Origin: Streptosporangiaceae bacterium
Lineage (GTDB): Bacteria; Actinomycetota; Actinomycetes; Streptosporangiales; Streptosporangiaceae
Assembly: GCA_030041195.1 (NCBI GenBank)
Contig: JASHOI010000194.1
Location: forward strand, 1-30,601
Direction: 5' to 3'
Length of the DNA: 30,601 bases
The notes under the pieces are model-generated. The model worked only from the letters and a program-made list of their open reading frames with translations. It did no database searches and had not been told where the DNA came from. Below, piece after piece: positions 8,125-16,081 of this stretch; position 1 is the stretch's first letter, and every line of letters begins with the position of its first letter. Made by a program: the position numbers and the translations under genes.

Positions 8125-8995
8125 ACCGGCAGCGTTGGCAGAGAGTGCCGCGCCATCGGTCCGCGATGACGGTGGTGCGGGGGTTGGCCGGCGGCGGGCA
8201 CGGGCCTGTCGCCGGGTTTGCCTGGTGCTGACGATGGCTGCCGGGCTCACCCTGGCCGCCGTGGGCCTCATTGCAACCCCGCTCGACCAGGACCTGGACA
8301 CCACGCCTGCCGGCGCCCAGTCGCTGGCGCCCACGCTGCAGACCCAGGGGGTGGCGTTCACCGGAACGCCTGCCGTTGGGGCCCTCTTCACGATGGACGG
8401 CGGGAGCCTCCGGGCGCACTTCTGCAGCGCGAGCGTTGTGGACAGCCCCGCTCAGGACCTGGTTATCACCGCGGCGCACTGCGTCACCGGGAGCGGAAGC
8501 GGCTCGATCGCGTTCGTCCCGGGATACGACAACGGCCGGATGCCCTACGGCATCTGGCGGGTGACCCGGGTCATCGTCGACTCGAGCTGGATCGCCTCGG
8601 CAAATCCCAATGCCGACGTCGCCTTTCTCGTCGTCACCGGGCAGGGCGGAGCGAAGATCCAGGGCGTCACCGGAGGTGAGCAGCTCGGCATCGGCCAGGC
8701 GGCCGGGCAGTTCGTGAGCGTGGTCGGCTACCCGGAAGGCGCGAATGCCCCGATCCGGTGCGACAACCTCGTGCACGGGTTCAGCCCGACCCAGCTCGTG
8801 TTCGATTGCGGCGGCTACACCGACGGGACCAGCGGCGGCCCGCTGCTCGAGAACGTCAACCCGGCGACCGGGCTGGGTACGGTGATCGGCGTGATCGGGG
8901 GCTATGAGCAGGGCGGAGACACGCCGAGCGTGTCGTACTCCGCCCGATTCGGTACTCTTGTCGCCGATCTCTACAAGACCGCCATCGGGCAGTAA
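8114..8995 (+). CDS. Secreted trypsin-like serine protease (peptidase S1 fold)
   Basis: From GTG 8114 the product is 293 residues: a basic n-region (GRRRARACRR), a hydrophobic signal segment (VCLVLTMAAGLTLAAVGLI), then the protease domain. The catalytic triad is visible: His in VITAAHCVTG, Asp in NPNADVAFLVV, and Ser in TDGTSGGPLLEN. The spacing fits the chymotrypsin/V8-like S1 group, and two Cys near His and two in the C-terminal half could form disulfides. There is no long propeptide. The start is uncertain: the frame is open to 7979, with alternatives at ATG 8033 and GTG 8066; 8114 was chosen because it overlaps the short upstream frame that has the only good ribosome site and gives a normal-length signal peptide. 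It acts outside the cell; substrate is unknown. Confidence 0.82.
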   Translation: MSAEPAALAESAAPSVRDDGGAGVGRRRARACRRVCLVLTMAAGLTLAAVGLIATPLDQDLDTTPAGAQSLAPTLQTQGVAFTGTPAVGALFTMDGGSLRAHFCSASVVDSPAQDLVITAAHCVTGSGSGSIAFVPGYDNGRMPYGIWRVTRVIVDSSWIASANPNADVAFLVVTGQGGAKIQGVTGGEQLGIGQAAGQFVSVVGYPEGANAPIRCDNLVHGFSPTQLVFDCGGYTDGTSGGPLLENVNPATGLGTVIGVIGGYEQGGDTPSVSYSARFGTLVADLYKTAIGQ

Positions 8996-9015
8996 TCGCC
9001 GCACGTTGGTCACTG

Positions 9016-9035
9016 CCCGTTACCGACAATACGGG
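9016..9035 (+). terminator. Weak hairpin after the protease gene
   Basis: CCCGT/ACGGG pair around a ten-base loop, with further partial pairing outside, followed by GATTTCTTC. It is a modest terminator candidate 20 bases after the stop. Confidence 0.3.
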
Positions 9036-9132
9036 TGATTTCTTCACACAGTTTGACCGCCGGTGAACCTGAGTCCCTTGCGAAGCGTCAGTCAAACAGC
9101 CGACTGCAGCCTCGCAGGCAAGGACAGCCACC

Positions 9133-9444
9133 ATGGCCCACACCAACGAAGCGCCCGAGTCCCGGACGCTGTTGCTCCGCCGGATAGCCCAGCTGGAGGA
9201 CGACCTCGCCGAGACGCGCGGCTGCATTGTCAGGCTGGCCAGCGTGATCGAGACCCTGCTCATCGACGGGCCGCAGCCTGTCCTCGACGGGCCGGACATC
9301 CCGGATACCCCGGACTGGCTCGCGCCGGTGATACCCCTGGAGCCGGGCCGGACCCGCCGGGACGACGCCGCGCTCGGGCGGGGCCGGGCAGGCCGCCCGT
9401 TACCGCCGGCCGCCCCGGGTCGTCCCCTTCCGTTAATGATCTAG
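9133..9444 (+). CDS. Small hypothetical protein with N-terminal coiled coil
   Basis: A 103-residue protein not recognised by family. Residues about 10-45 form a heptad-like helix (LLLRRIAQLEDDLAETRGCIVRLASVIETLL at residues 13-43), followed by an acidic proline-rich stretch (DGPDIPDTPDWLAPVIPLEPG) and a basic, proline/arginine-rich tail. ATG 9133 is preceded by AAGGA at 9120-9124 with eight bases of spacing, which supports it as a real gene. No signal peptide or membrane segment is seen, so it is probably cytoplasmic. It stands alone between the protease and the ABC-F leader. Confidence 0.6.
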   Translation: MAHTNEAPESRTLLLRRIAQLEDDLAETRGCIVRLASVIETLLIDGPQPVLDGPDIPDTPDWLAPVIPLEPGRTRRDDAALGRGRAGRPLPPAAPGRPLPLMI

Positions 9445-9490
9445 GAAGCCGGGGTGCAGGCCGCACTCCAGGCTCCTGATCGAAACGCCG

Positions 9491-9519
9491 TTGGCGTGAG
9501 CCGCGGGCGGGGGTAGCGT
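9491..9519 (+). promoter_or_regulatory. Putative promoter of the ABC-F gene
   Basis: TTGGCG (9491-9496) and TAGCGT (9514-9519) with 17 bases between fit a sigma-70-type promoter. A start near 9526 would give a leader of about 85 bases. This conflicts with translation of the short upstream frame that starts at 9518, so at most one of the two readings is fully right, unless a further upstream promoter exists. Confidence 0.45.
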
Positions 9520-9568
9520 GGGCATTATTCCTGGCGTCGCCAGATCGGGGAGACCGTTGTACCGCTGA
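9518..9568 (+). CDS. Possible 16-codon leader peptide upstream of the ABC-F gene
   Basis: GTG 9518, preceded by a run of G (GGGCGGGGG), opens 16 codons (peptide ends SGRPLYR) that stop at TGA 9566-9568. That stop lies inside the 5' arm of the hairpin that reaches the ABC-F ribosome site. This is the geometry of ribosome-dependent attenuation leaders of ABC-F and Erm genes. Against it, the best-looking promoter -10 overlaps its start codon. Confidence 0.35.
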   Translation: MGIIPGVARSGRPLYR

Positions 9569-9601
9569 GGTTGCCGAGTCCCGGATGATTCCCAACCTCA
9601 G
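9565..9601 (+). promoter_or_regulatory. Leader hairpin overlapping the ABC-F ribosome binding site
   Basis: CTGAGGTTG (9565-9573) and CAACCTCAG (9593-9601) pair perfectly over nine bases around a 19-base loop. The 3' arm shares its last two bases with the AGGAG ribosome site (9600-9604) that serves GTG 9611. Folding would hinder ribosome loading; occupation of the 5' arm by a ribosome would free it. A regulatory role is inferred from this geometry. Confidence 0.6.
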
Positions 9602-9610
9602 GAGCTTGCC

Positions 9611-11209
9611 GTGACGCCTTCGGTCGTCGTCTCCGACCTCAGTTTCGCCTGGCCCGACGGGGGCGACGTCTTCGACGGGCTGGACTTCGCCGCCGGGATC
9701 GGCCGCACCGGCCTGGTCGGCGCCAACGGGGCCGGGAAGTCAGTGCTGCTGCGGCTGCTGACCGGCGAGCTCGCCCCCTCGCGCGGGTCCGTCACCGTTT
9801 CCGGGGCGGTCGGCTACCTGCCGCAGAACATCACCCTGCAGCGCGAGCGGCGCGTCGACGACGTGCTCGGGATCGCCGGGGTGCGCGCGGCGCTGTCCGC
9901 GATCGAGTCCGGGGACGCCGCCGCCGAGCACTTCACCGTCGTCGGCGAGGACTGGGACGCCGAGGAGCGGGCCCGCGCCATGCTCGACCGGCTGGGCCTG
10001 CTCGGCGTCACGCTCGACCGCACGGTCGGCGAGCTGTCCGGCGGCGAGACGGTGCTGCTCGCCCTGGCCGCCGTGCTGATCCGCCGCCCCGGCGTGCTGC
10101 TGCTGGACGAGCCGACGAACAACCTTGATCTGCACGCCCGGCAGGCTCTGTACGGAGCGATCGAGTCGTGGCGCGGGGTGCTGGTCGTGGTCAGCCACGA
10201 CCGGGCGATGCTGGAGCGGATGGACACGATCGCCGAGCTGTACCGGGGCGAGGCGCGCAGCTTCGGCGGCAACATCGACGACTACGAGGCCGCGCTGGCG
10301 GCCGAGCAGGAGACGGCCGGACGGCTGGTGCGGGCTGCCGGGTCGGATCTGCGGCGGCAGCGGCGGGAGCTCGCCGAGGCCAGAGTGAAGCTGGACCGCC
10401 GGGAGCGCTACGGCCGCAAGATGGCAGAGACCAGGCGGCTGCCGAAAATGGTCGCGAACGCGCGCAAGCGGGAGGCGCAGGTCTCCGCGGGCAAGCACCG
10501 CAACCTGCAGGTCGACCGCGTGAAACAGGCGGAGGAGCGCCTGGAGGCGGCCGAGGAAGCGGTGCGGGACGACGATGAGATCCGCCTCGACCTCCCGGCC
10601 ACCGAGGTGCCGGCGCGCCGCGACGTCCTGATCCTGGACGCGGTGCGCCCCCGGTTCGGGCCCACGGTGACGCTGCATGTGCGCGGGCCGGAACGCGTCG
10701 CGCTGGTGGGGCCCAACGGCGCCGGGAAGACCACGCTGCTGCGCACGATCACCGGCGAGCTGCCCCCGGCCGGCGGTGAGGTAGGGCTCGCGGTACCGGC
10801 CCGGCTGCTCCCGCAGCGCCTGGACGTGCTCGACCCCGGGCTCACCGTGGCGGGCAACGCCGCCCGGTTCGCGCCCCAGGCCTCCGCCAACGCCGTCCGC
10901 GCCAACCTGGCCCGGATGCTGTTCCCTGGCCGCCGCGCCGACCAGACCGCGGCGACCCTGTCCGGCGGCGAGCTGTTCCGGGCCACGCTCGCCGCGCTGC
11001 TGCTCGCCGAGCCCGCACCGCAGCTGCTGATGCTGGACGAGCCCACCAACAACCTGGACCTGCCCAGCGTGCGCCACCTGATCGAGGCCGTGCGCTGCTT
11101 CCGCGGCGCGCTGCTCGTGGCCAGCCACGACGTGCCGTTCCTGCGGGAACTGGGGCTCACCCGGTGGCTGCGCCTCGGCGCCTGCCTCGAGGAGATCGAC
11201 CCGCTGTGA
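9611..11209 (+). CDS. ABC-F family ATPase (duplicated ABC domains, no membrane part)
   Basis: A 532-residue cytoplasmic protein with two ABC cassettes. Walker A motifs are GANGAGKS at 37-44 and GPNGAGKT at 367-374; signatures are LSGGETVLLALAA and LSGGELFRATLAA; Walker B motifs are LLLDEPTNNLD and LMLDEPTNNLD; switch His follow in SHD. Between the cassettes is a long, highly charged helical linker (about 215-330) that in ABC-F proteins reaches into the ribosomal E site. These proteins act on stalled or drug-bound ribosomes; some give antibiotic resistance, others are housekeeping. Which it is cannot be told from this sequence alone. GTG 9611 has AGGAG at 9600-9604. The gene lies alone after a structured leader, which favours a regulated, resistance-type role (inference). 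Confidence 0.92.
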   Translation: MTPSVVVSDLSFAWPDGGDVFDGLDFAAGIGRTGLVGANGAGKSVLLRLLTGELAPSRGSVTVSGAVGYLPQNITLQRERRVDDVLGIAGVRAALSAIESGDAAAEHFTVVGEDWDAEERARAMLDRLGLLGVTLDRTVGELSGGETVLLALAAVLIRRPGVLLLDEPTNNLDLHARQALYGAIESWRGVLVVVSHDRAMLERMDTIAELYRGEARSFGGNIDDYEAALAAEQETAGRLVRAAGSDLRRQRRELAEARVKLDRRERYGRKMAETRRLPKMVANARKREAQVSAGKHRNLQVDRVKQAEERLEAAEEAVRDDDEIRLDLPATEVPARRDVLILDAVRPRFGPTVTLHVRGPERVALVGPNGAGKTTLLRTITGELPPAGGEVGLAVPARLLPQRLDVLDPGLTVAGNAARFAPQASANAVRANLARMLFPGRRADQTAATLSGGELFRATLAALLLAEPAPQLLMLDEPTNNLDLPSVRHLIEAVRCFRGALLVASHDVPFLRELGLTRWLRLGACLEEIDPL

Positions 11210-11246
11210 TCGCTGGCGGTGCCGGACGGGCCGCGCGGCGTCCCGT

Positions 11247-12080
11247 TCAGGCCACCTTGTGCAGGAATTCGCGTACCACCGCCTGGAACGCGTCGGCCTC
11301 CTCGATCTGTGGCGAGTGCCCGGATTTCTCGAAGATCACCAGACGGGAGTCGGGGATCAGCGACGCGATCGTCTCGGCCGATGAGACCGGCGTGATCCAG
11401 TCCGTCCGGCCGACGGTCACCAGCGTCGGGCAGCGAATCCCCGGAAGCTGCGGCTTCAGGTCGTAGCCCGGCATGTTCTGCTGGAAGCACCAGTTGTGCG
11501 CCTCGTAGCGGTAGCTGCCGGCCTCGACACGGGCCGCCGCGCGCACCGGGTCGTACTCGAAGTCGTAGAGCGGGATGATCTCGGCCCACCGTGCCTTGAG
11601 GTCCTCGTTGTCCCGCATTTGGCCGCTCCAGTACCGGTTGAAGTTGTCCCAGTCGATCGCGACCCGGGTCTGGTTGCGGGCGTTCTCGAAGGCCCGCTCC
11701 AGGTTGGAGTTGTCGGCCGAGGTGTCGCGCAGGATCATCGCCCGCACCCGGTTGGGATAGGCGATGGCGTACTCCATGGCGATAAACCCGCCGTAGGAAC
11801 CGCCGGCCACCACCACCTGCTCAGCCTCCAGCCACTGCCGCAGCGCGTCCACGTCCGCCGCCCACTGGGCGTGCGAGAACGGCGGCTTGCCCTCGCTGCG
11901 GCCGCAGCCACGGGCGTCGAAGACCACCACGCGCATCTCGTCGGCCAGCGGGCCGAACGTGGATTTCGGCTCGGCCAGCGAGCCGATCCCGCCGCCGCCG
12001 TGGAGCGCGATCAGCACGGGAGCGTTCTCCGGGCCCAGCACCTCGACGTTGAGGTCGTTGCCGTTGATGGTCACGAACAT
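11247..12080 (-). CDS. Alpha/beta hydrolase (proline iminopeptidase-like)
   Basis: A 277-residue alpha/beta-hydrolase. The oxyanion-hole block ALHGGGGIGS is at 25-34, the nucleophile elbow GGSYGG has Ser at 95, VVFDARGCGRSEG at 52-64 matches the proline-iminopeptidase/epoxide-hydrolase group, the acid is likely Asp in VGRTDWITP and the His is in EKSGHSPQIEE near the C-terminus. No signal peptide is seen, so it is cytoplasmic. The frame is open further upstream, but ATG 12080 is preceded by GGGAG at a proper distance and begins the conserved domain. It lies 22 bases after the sigma factor stop on the same strand, so it is probably co-transcribed and may be the sigma factor's linked effector. 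Substrate unknown. Confidence 0.87.
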   Translation of the reverse strand: MFVTINGNDLNVEVLGPENAPVLIALHGGGGIGSLAEPKSTFGPLADEMRVVVFDARGCGRSEGKPPFSHAQWAADVDALRQWLEAEQVVVAGGSYGGFIAMEYAIAYPNRVRAMILRDTSADNSNLERAFENARNQTRVAIDWDNFNRYWSGQMRDNEDLKARWAEIIPLYDFEYDPVRAAARVEAGSYRYEAHNWCFQQNMPGYDLKPQLPGIRCPTLVTVGRTDWITPVSSAETIASLIPDSRLVIFEKSGHSPQIEEADAFQAVVREFLHKVA

Positions 12081-12102
12081 GGTCTGCTCCCGTTCCGCCC
12101 GC

Positions 12103-13164
12103 TCAGGTGAGCTCGGCCGGCAGGCCGAAGCGGGCAAAGACCTCGGCGGCAGCGGTCCAGGCGTCGGCATCGGGGGCCTCGGCATGGGCGTCGGTCAGGA
12201 AGCCGACGACCGAGCGGATCTTGTCGCCTTCCAGCGTCAGCACGTCGATCGCCGCGGGAAGGTAGCTGCCGGTGCCCGCGTCGAACAGGTAGCAGCCGAC
12301 GGCGAGCTGCCCGTTCGCCCGGGTGGGCAGGTGCTTCCAGCGCTCGGCGAGCGGGAACCTGACGAGGAACTCCCTGACCAGGTCGCGCCCGGCGAACCAG
12401 GTGGGGATCGGCGGCATGGACCAGGCCGCATCCTCGGTGAGCATGCTGACCAGCGCGTCCGCGTCGCCCCGCTCCATCGCATCCATGTACCGCTCGACGA
12501 TGGCCCTGGTGCGCTGGTCGCCGAGCGCGTGCAGGGTCTGCTGCTGGCTGCGGTCAGGCAGGCCGCCGCGGACCGTGGCACGGGCGCGCTGCAGCGCGCT
12601 GTTCACCGACGCCACCGACGCGCCCAGCTGGTCCGCGGTTTCGGCGGCGGAGAAGCCGACCACCTCCCGCAGCAGCAGCACGGCGCGCTGCAGCGGCGGC
12701 AGCTTCTGCAGGGCCACGATGAAGGCCAGCTCCACGCGCTCCCGCTGCTCGTAGGCAGCCTCCGGCGAGGAGCCCGGGTCAGCAGCCAGCCACCGGTCCG
12801 GGAAGGGCTCCAGCCAGACCGGGTCGGTCACCGCCGCTCTCAGGTCGTCTGCCTGGGCGGCAGCCGGGCCGAAATCGGCCGGCAGTTCCCGGCGCGATCG
12901 GTGCCTGCTGATGTCCAGGGCGGCGTTGGTGACGATCGAGAACAGCCACGAGCGCACGGAACTGCGGCCCTCGAACCCCGGCAGCCCGCGCCACGCGCGC
13001 AGCAGCGCCTCCTGAACGGCGTCCTCGGCGTCGTGCACCGAGCCGAGCATCCGGTACGAGTGCGCCCGCAGCTGAGCCCGGTGGGCCTCGACCAGCTCGC
13101 CGAACGCTCCCTCGTCGCCGTCGGCGGCCAGCTTCAGCAGCGCCCTGTCATCGGCAGCGCTCAT
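12103..13164 (-). CDS. ECF RNA polymerase sigma factor with SnoaL-like C-terminal extension (TIGR02960/SigX5-like)
   Basis: A 353-residue sigma factor. Region 2 runs over about residues 5-75 (FGELVEAHRAQLRAHSYRML, then DAEDAVQEALLRAW), and region 4 over about 135-190 (LPPLQRAVLLLREVVGFSAAETA, with helix AETADQLGASVASVNSALQRAR). The last 140 residues form an NTF2/SnoaL-like domain (VERYMDAMERGDADALVSMLTEDAAWSMPP and RDLVREFL), as in the group of ECF sigma factors that lack a separate membrane anti-sigma and carry an autoregulatory C-terminal domain. ATG 13164 lies two bases after the stop of an 87-codon frame. Gene order is small unknown protein, sigma factor, alpha/beta hydrolase, all minus strand and almost contiguous. 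What signal the SnoaL-like domain senses is not known. Confidence 0.9.
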   Translation of the reverse strand: MSAADDRALLKLAADGDEGAFGELVEAHRAQLRAHSYRMLGSVHDAEDAVQEALLRAWRGLPGFEGRSSVRSWLFSIVTNAALDISRHRSRRELPADFGPAAAQADDLRAAVTDPVWLEPFPDRWLAADPGSSPEAAYEQRERVELAFIVALQKLPPLQRAVLLLREVVGFSAAETADQLGASVASVNSALQRARATVRGGLPDRSQQQTLHALGDQRTRAIVERYMDAMERGDADALVSMLTEDAAWSMPPIPTWFAGRDLVREFLVRFPLAERWKHLPTRANGQLAVGCYLFDAGTGSYLPAAIDVLTLEGDKIRSVVGFLTDAHAEAPDADAWTAAAEVFARFGLPAELT

Positions 13165-13166
13165 TG

Positions 13167-13430
13167 TCAGCTCGCCTTGCGCCCGTTGCGCAGCGCTTCG
13201 GCGACGGCGGCCCTGCCGCGCCTGGCGATGTCGGCCGCCGCGGTGTCGGCCGCCGCGGTGTCGGCTTGCCGGGCCCTGGCGGCCGCGGCCCGCTTGCGGT
13301 AGGCGTCGAATCTGGCCGCCCGGATCTCATCGACGCGGAAGGGCTGCGCGACCGGCAGCGGGCCGCCGGGCAGCTCGCGCAGGCCAGGCAGGTCGTCCCG
13401 GACCCGGGTGAACAGTGCCTTGCCGTCCAT
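13167..13430 (-). CDS. Small charged hypothetical protein upstream of the sigma factor
   Basis: From ATG 13430 the product is 87 residues (98 if TTG 13463 is used; no clear ribosome site for either). The N-terminal half (MDGKALFTRVRDDLPGLREL, then PLPVAQPFRVDEIRAARFDAYRKRA) looks like a folded, conserved-type sequence; the second half is an Ala/Arg-rich helix with a duplicated TAAAD unit. It ends two bases before the sigma factor ATG, a spacing that implies co-translation. I do not recognise the family. It might bind the sigma factor, but that is only positional inference. Confidence 0.55.
   Translation of the reverse strand: MDGKALFTRVRDDLPGLRELPGGPLPVAQPFRVDEIRAARFDAYRKRAAAARARQADTAAADTAAADIARRGRAAVAEALRNGRKAS
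13230..13265. repeat. 15-bp tandem repeat, about 2.4 copies
   Basis: GTCGGCCGCCGCGGT occurs at 13230-13244 and 13245-13259, with a partial third copy to 13265. It lies inside the small protein gene and encodes the repeated TAAAD unit on the minus strand, so copy-number change would be in frame. Confidence 0.85.
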
Positions 13431-13470
13431 GACGTGGACGTTACCCCGCGGCGCCGACAACAACGCGCGC

Positions 13471-14364
13471 CTAAGCCGCGGGCATGCGGTCCGGCTCGGG
13501 GGTGAGCCAGCCGAACGATTCGGCGGTGGCCGGGCGGACCATGTTCGTGAGGCTGCCGATGCCGGCGACTTCGATCCGGACCTCGTCGCCGTCCAGCAGC
13601 GTGAAGTCCAGCCCCGGGACCAGCCCGGTGCCGGTCGAGAGGATCACGCCGTGCGGGAAGCTGGCGTACCGGAACAGGTATCCGACCAGCTCGCCGGCGC
13701 TGCGGTGCAGCTGCGCCGTTGAGGTCTCGCCGCCCCAGACGACCTCGCCGTTACGGATCACGGAGGCGCTGATCGCGAGCGAGCCGATGTCGGGCAGCTC
13801 CCACACCGGTACGATGCCGGGTCCCAGGGCGCACGCGCCCAGGTACACCTTGGCCTGCGGCAGGTACAGCGGGTTCTCGCCCTCGATCGAGCGGGACGAG
13901 ACGTCGTTGCAGATGGTCGCGCCGACGATGTCACCGGCCGCGTTGCAGGCCAGCGCGAGTTCCGGCTCGGGCACGGAGATCTCGGAGTCCGGCCGGATCC
14001 CGATCGGCTCGCCGTGGCCGCAGACCCGCCAGGCCTGGCTCTTGAAGAACAGCTCGGGCCGCTGCGCCGCGTACACCCGCGCGTACACGTCTGCGACCTG
14101 GCTTTCCTCCTGGCGCGCCGCGCTGGAGCGCTCGTAGGTGACGCCGCACCCCCACACCTCGGTCAGCCCGTCCACCGGCGGGAGCGGCCGCACCGGGATG
14201 CCGCCCGGGAGCGGCTGCCCGGGCCGGTCGACGATCTCCCGCAGCCGGTCTGGCGGCTGGACGAGTAGCTCGGCGATGGAGCGGACCGGCAGCGGCCGGA
14301 TTACCCGGCCGTCCTGCACGGCAACCCCGGCGCCCGCCGCACTCGCATACCTGATGATCTGCAT
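13471..14364 (-). CDS. FAH-fold enzyme, AraD1 / 2-keto-3-deoxypentonate dehydratase-like
   Basis: A 297-residue protein of the fumarylacetoacetate hydrolase superfamily. Blocks typical of the AraD1/KdaD subgroup are present: TYERSSAARQEES (76-88), DVYARVYAAQRPELFFKS (92-109), VPEPELAL (131-138; Glu133 and Glu135 likely metal ligands), CNDVSSRSIEGENPLYLPQA (152-171; Asp154 likely metal ligand) and the CALGPG block. Enzymes of this subgroup dehydrate 2-keto-3-deoxy-pentonates to 2-oxoglutarate semialdehyde, a step of oxidative pentose breakdown. It needs Mg or Mn. The ATG at 14364 lies 18 bases after the stop of a 2OG-dependent dioxygenase gene, so the two are co-transcribed. The exact substrate is inferred from subgroup, not shown. 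Confidence 0.82.
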   Translation of the reverse strand: MQIIRYASAAGAGVAVQDGRVIRPLPVRSIAELLVQPPDRLREIVDRPGQPLPGGIPVRPLPPVDGLTEVWGCGVTYERSSAARQEESQVADVYARVYAAQRPELFFKSQAWRVCGHGEPIGIRPDSEISVPEPELALACNAAGDIVGATICNDVSSRSIEGENPLYLPQAKVYLGACALGPGIVPVWELPDIGSLAISASVIRNGEVVWGGETSTAQLHRSAGELVGYLFRYASFPHGVILSTGTGLVPGLDFTLLDGDEVRIEVAGIGSLTNMVRPATAESFGWLTPEPDRMPAA

Positions 14365-14382
14365 CGTCGGCCTCCCGGCGCC

Positions 14383-15402
14383 CTAGTCTTCCAGAACGTC
14401 CCGCCGTAGCTGCGGGAACACCTTCGACACCTTGCCGAGAAGGTAGTCGCCGTAGGTCCCGGTGAACGCGCGCAGATCCTGGCCATCCCACCGCTGCCTG
14501 CCGTCCTCCCCCGCGGCAGCGCGCGCGGGCAGCGGCGGAACCTCGGCGCCGAACCCCGGGTCCAGGAAGAACGGGAACGAGAGGCGGCCGTGGCCGGCGG
14601 TGTTACGGACCCGGTGCGGCGTCGACCGGTACCAGCCGCCGGTCATCCGGTCGAGCATGTCCCCGATGTTGCAGACGAACGTGCCGGGAAGGGGCGGCGC
14701 GGCGATCCAGCCCTCGGGCGCGGCGACCTGCAGGCCGCCGCTGTCGTCCTGGGCGAGCAGGGTCAGCAGCCCGTAGTCGGTGTGCTCGCCCACCCCCCAG
14801 CCGTCGTCCTGCGGCGGCGACGGCGGGTAGTGGAAGATCCGGAACAGGATCGTCGGGTCCGCGGTGCAGGTGGTGGCGAAGTAGCCCGCCTCCAGGCCCA
14901 GGCTGAGCGCCACCCCGCGCAGCACGGCCTGGCCGAGGCTGGTCAGCGCGTCCAGGTAGGACAGCACCAGCGGGCGCAGCCGCGGGACCTGCCGCGGGAA
15001 CAGGTTGCCGCCGTGCAGCGGCAGCCCGGCCAGCACCCGCGGATCGTCGGCGGGCAGCTCGGCGCCGAAGTAAAGGCCCTCCTTCAGGTCCGGCCGGCCG
15101 GAGGTGAGCTCGGCGCCGACCGGGAAGAAACCGCGCCACGCCCGGCCGCCGCGCTCCATCGCGATCTCCAGCTTGGCCGCGGCCGGCAGCGCGAAGAACT
15201 CGGCGGCCGCGGCGGCGAGCTCGTTCAGCAGGTCCGGCGGCACCCCGTGGCCGGTCACGTAGAAGAAACCGCGTTCGCGGCAGGCCGCCTGGATCTGCCC
15301 GGCAACCGCGGCGCAGGCCGCGGCCGGGCCGGCGCCGACCAACGGGCCCACGTCGATGACCGGCAGCGCGGCGCCCGAATCGGTCACGGGGTCATCCTGC
15401 AC
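14383..15402 (-). CDS. 2-oxoglutarate/Fe(II)-dependent dioxygenase (isopenicillin N synthase-like)
   Basis: A 339-residue oxygenase. The N-terminal DIOX_N domain has PVIDVGPL and [15 protein letters not shown] (about 41-55). The iron-binding facial triad is His207 and Asp209 in [12 protein letters not shown] and His263 in STPHRVRN; Arg273 and Ser275 in [10 protein letters not shown] match the R-x-S that binds 2-oxoglutarate. Length and motif spacing are normal, so it should be active. GTG 15402 overlaps the response regulator stop by 11 bases and has GGGAGA before it; GTG 15387 is an alternative with AGGA upstream. It sits between a two-component system and an AraD1-like gene in one dense operon. 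Substrate unknown; hydroxylation or oxidative ring chemistry are both possible for the family. Confidence 0.9.
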   Translation of the reverse strand: MQDDPVTDSGAALPVIDVGPLVGAGPAAACAAVAGQIQAACRERGFFYVTGHGVPPDLLNELAAAAAEFFALPAAAKLEIAMERGGRAWRGFFPVGAELTSGRPDLKEGLYFGAELPADDPRVLAGLPLHGGNLFPRQVPRLRPLVLSYLDALTSLGQAVLRGVALSLGLEAGYFATTCTADPTILFRIFHYPPSPPQDDGWGVGEHTDYGLLTLLAQDDSGGLQVAAPEGWIAAPPLPGTFVCNIGDMLDRMTGGWYRSTPHRVRNTAGHGRLSFPFFLDPGFGAEVPPLPARAAAGEDGRQRWDGQDLRAFTGTYGDYLLGKVSKVFPQLRRDVLED

Positions 15403-16081
15403 CCGGGTCTCCCGGCCGCACGATGCCGGTCTCGTAGGCCAGGATCACGGCCTGCACCCGGTCCCGCAGGCCGAGCTTGGCCAGCAGGTTCCCGACGTGC
15501 GACTTCACGGTTGCCTCGCTCACCACCAGGTCGGCCGCTATCTCCGCGTTGGTCAGGCCGCGGGCGAGCCGCAGCAGGATCTCGCGCTCACGGACGGTCA
15601 GCGACGCCAGCCGGGACGGGGTCGGCAGCGTCTGCGCGGGCCGCCGGGCGAAGGCGTCGATCAGCCGCATCGTCACCGACGGCGCGAGCAGCGCGTTGCC
15701 CGAGGCGGCGGTCTTCACCGCGGCGATCAGGTCATGCCGCGGCGCGTCTTTCAGCAGGAACCCGCACGCCCCGGCCCGCAGCGCCTCGTACACGTAGTCG
15801 TCGAGGTCAAAGGTGGTCAGCATCACGACACGGGGCGCAGCAGATCTGTCGCCGCCGGTTATATGCCTGGTGGCCTCCAGGCCGTCCATCTCCGGCATCC
15901 GCACGTCCATCAGGATCACGTCGGGCTGGTGCTCGGCGGCGGCCTGGACGGCCTGCGCCCCGCTGGCCGCCTCGGCGACCACGGTGATCCCGTCCGCCGC
16001 CTCGAGGATCACGCAGAACCCGGTGCGGACCAGTTCCTGGTCGTCGGCGACGAGCACCCGGATGGGGTCAGCGCCGGTCAT
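15392..16081 (-). CDS. NarL/LuxR-type response regulator
   Basis: A 229-residue regulator. Receiver domain (about 7-120) has the acidic pair Asp13-Asp14, phospho-acceptor Asp59 in [14 protein letters not shown], the Thr in [10 protein letters not shown] and the conserved Lys in LLKDAPR. The C-terminal LuxR HTH (about 155-220) reads [25 protein letters not shown] then [21 protein letters not shown] 16081 overlaps the stop of the histidine kinase gene (ATGA), so kinase and regulator are co-translated. It probably controls the divergent ABC exporter and perhaps its own operon; the 14-bp palindrome in the shared intergenic region is a candidate site. Confidence 0.95.
   Translation of the reverse strand: MTGADPIRVLVADDQELVRTGFCVILEAADGITVVAEAASGAQAVQAAAEHQPDVILMDVRMPEMDGLEATRHITGGDRSAAPRVVMLTTFDLDDYVYEALRAGACGFLLKDAPRHDLIAAVKTAASGNALLAPSVTMRLIDAFARRPAQTLPTPSRLASLTVREREILLRLARGLTNAEIAADLVVSEATVKSHVGNLLAKLGLRDRVQAVILAYETGIVRPGDPGAG

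Noticed and set aside
11220..11247. Hairpin between the ABC-F gene and the convergent hydrolase
   Set aside because: Only about five to six pairs (ACGGG/CCCGT) with no T tract; too weak to list as a terminator.
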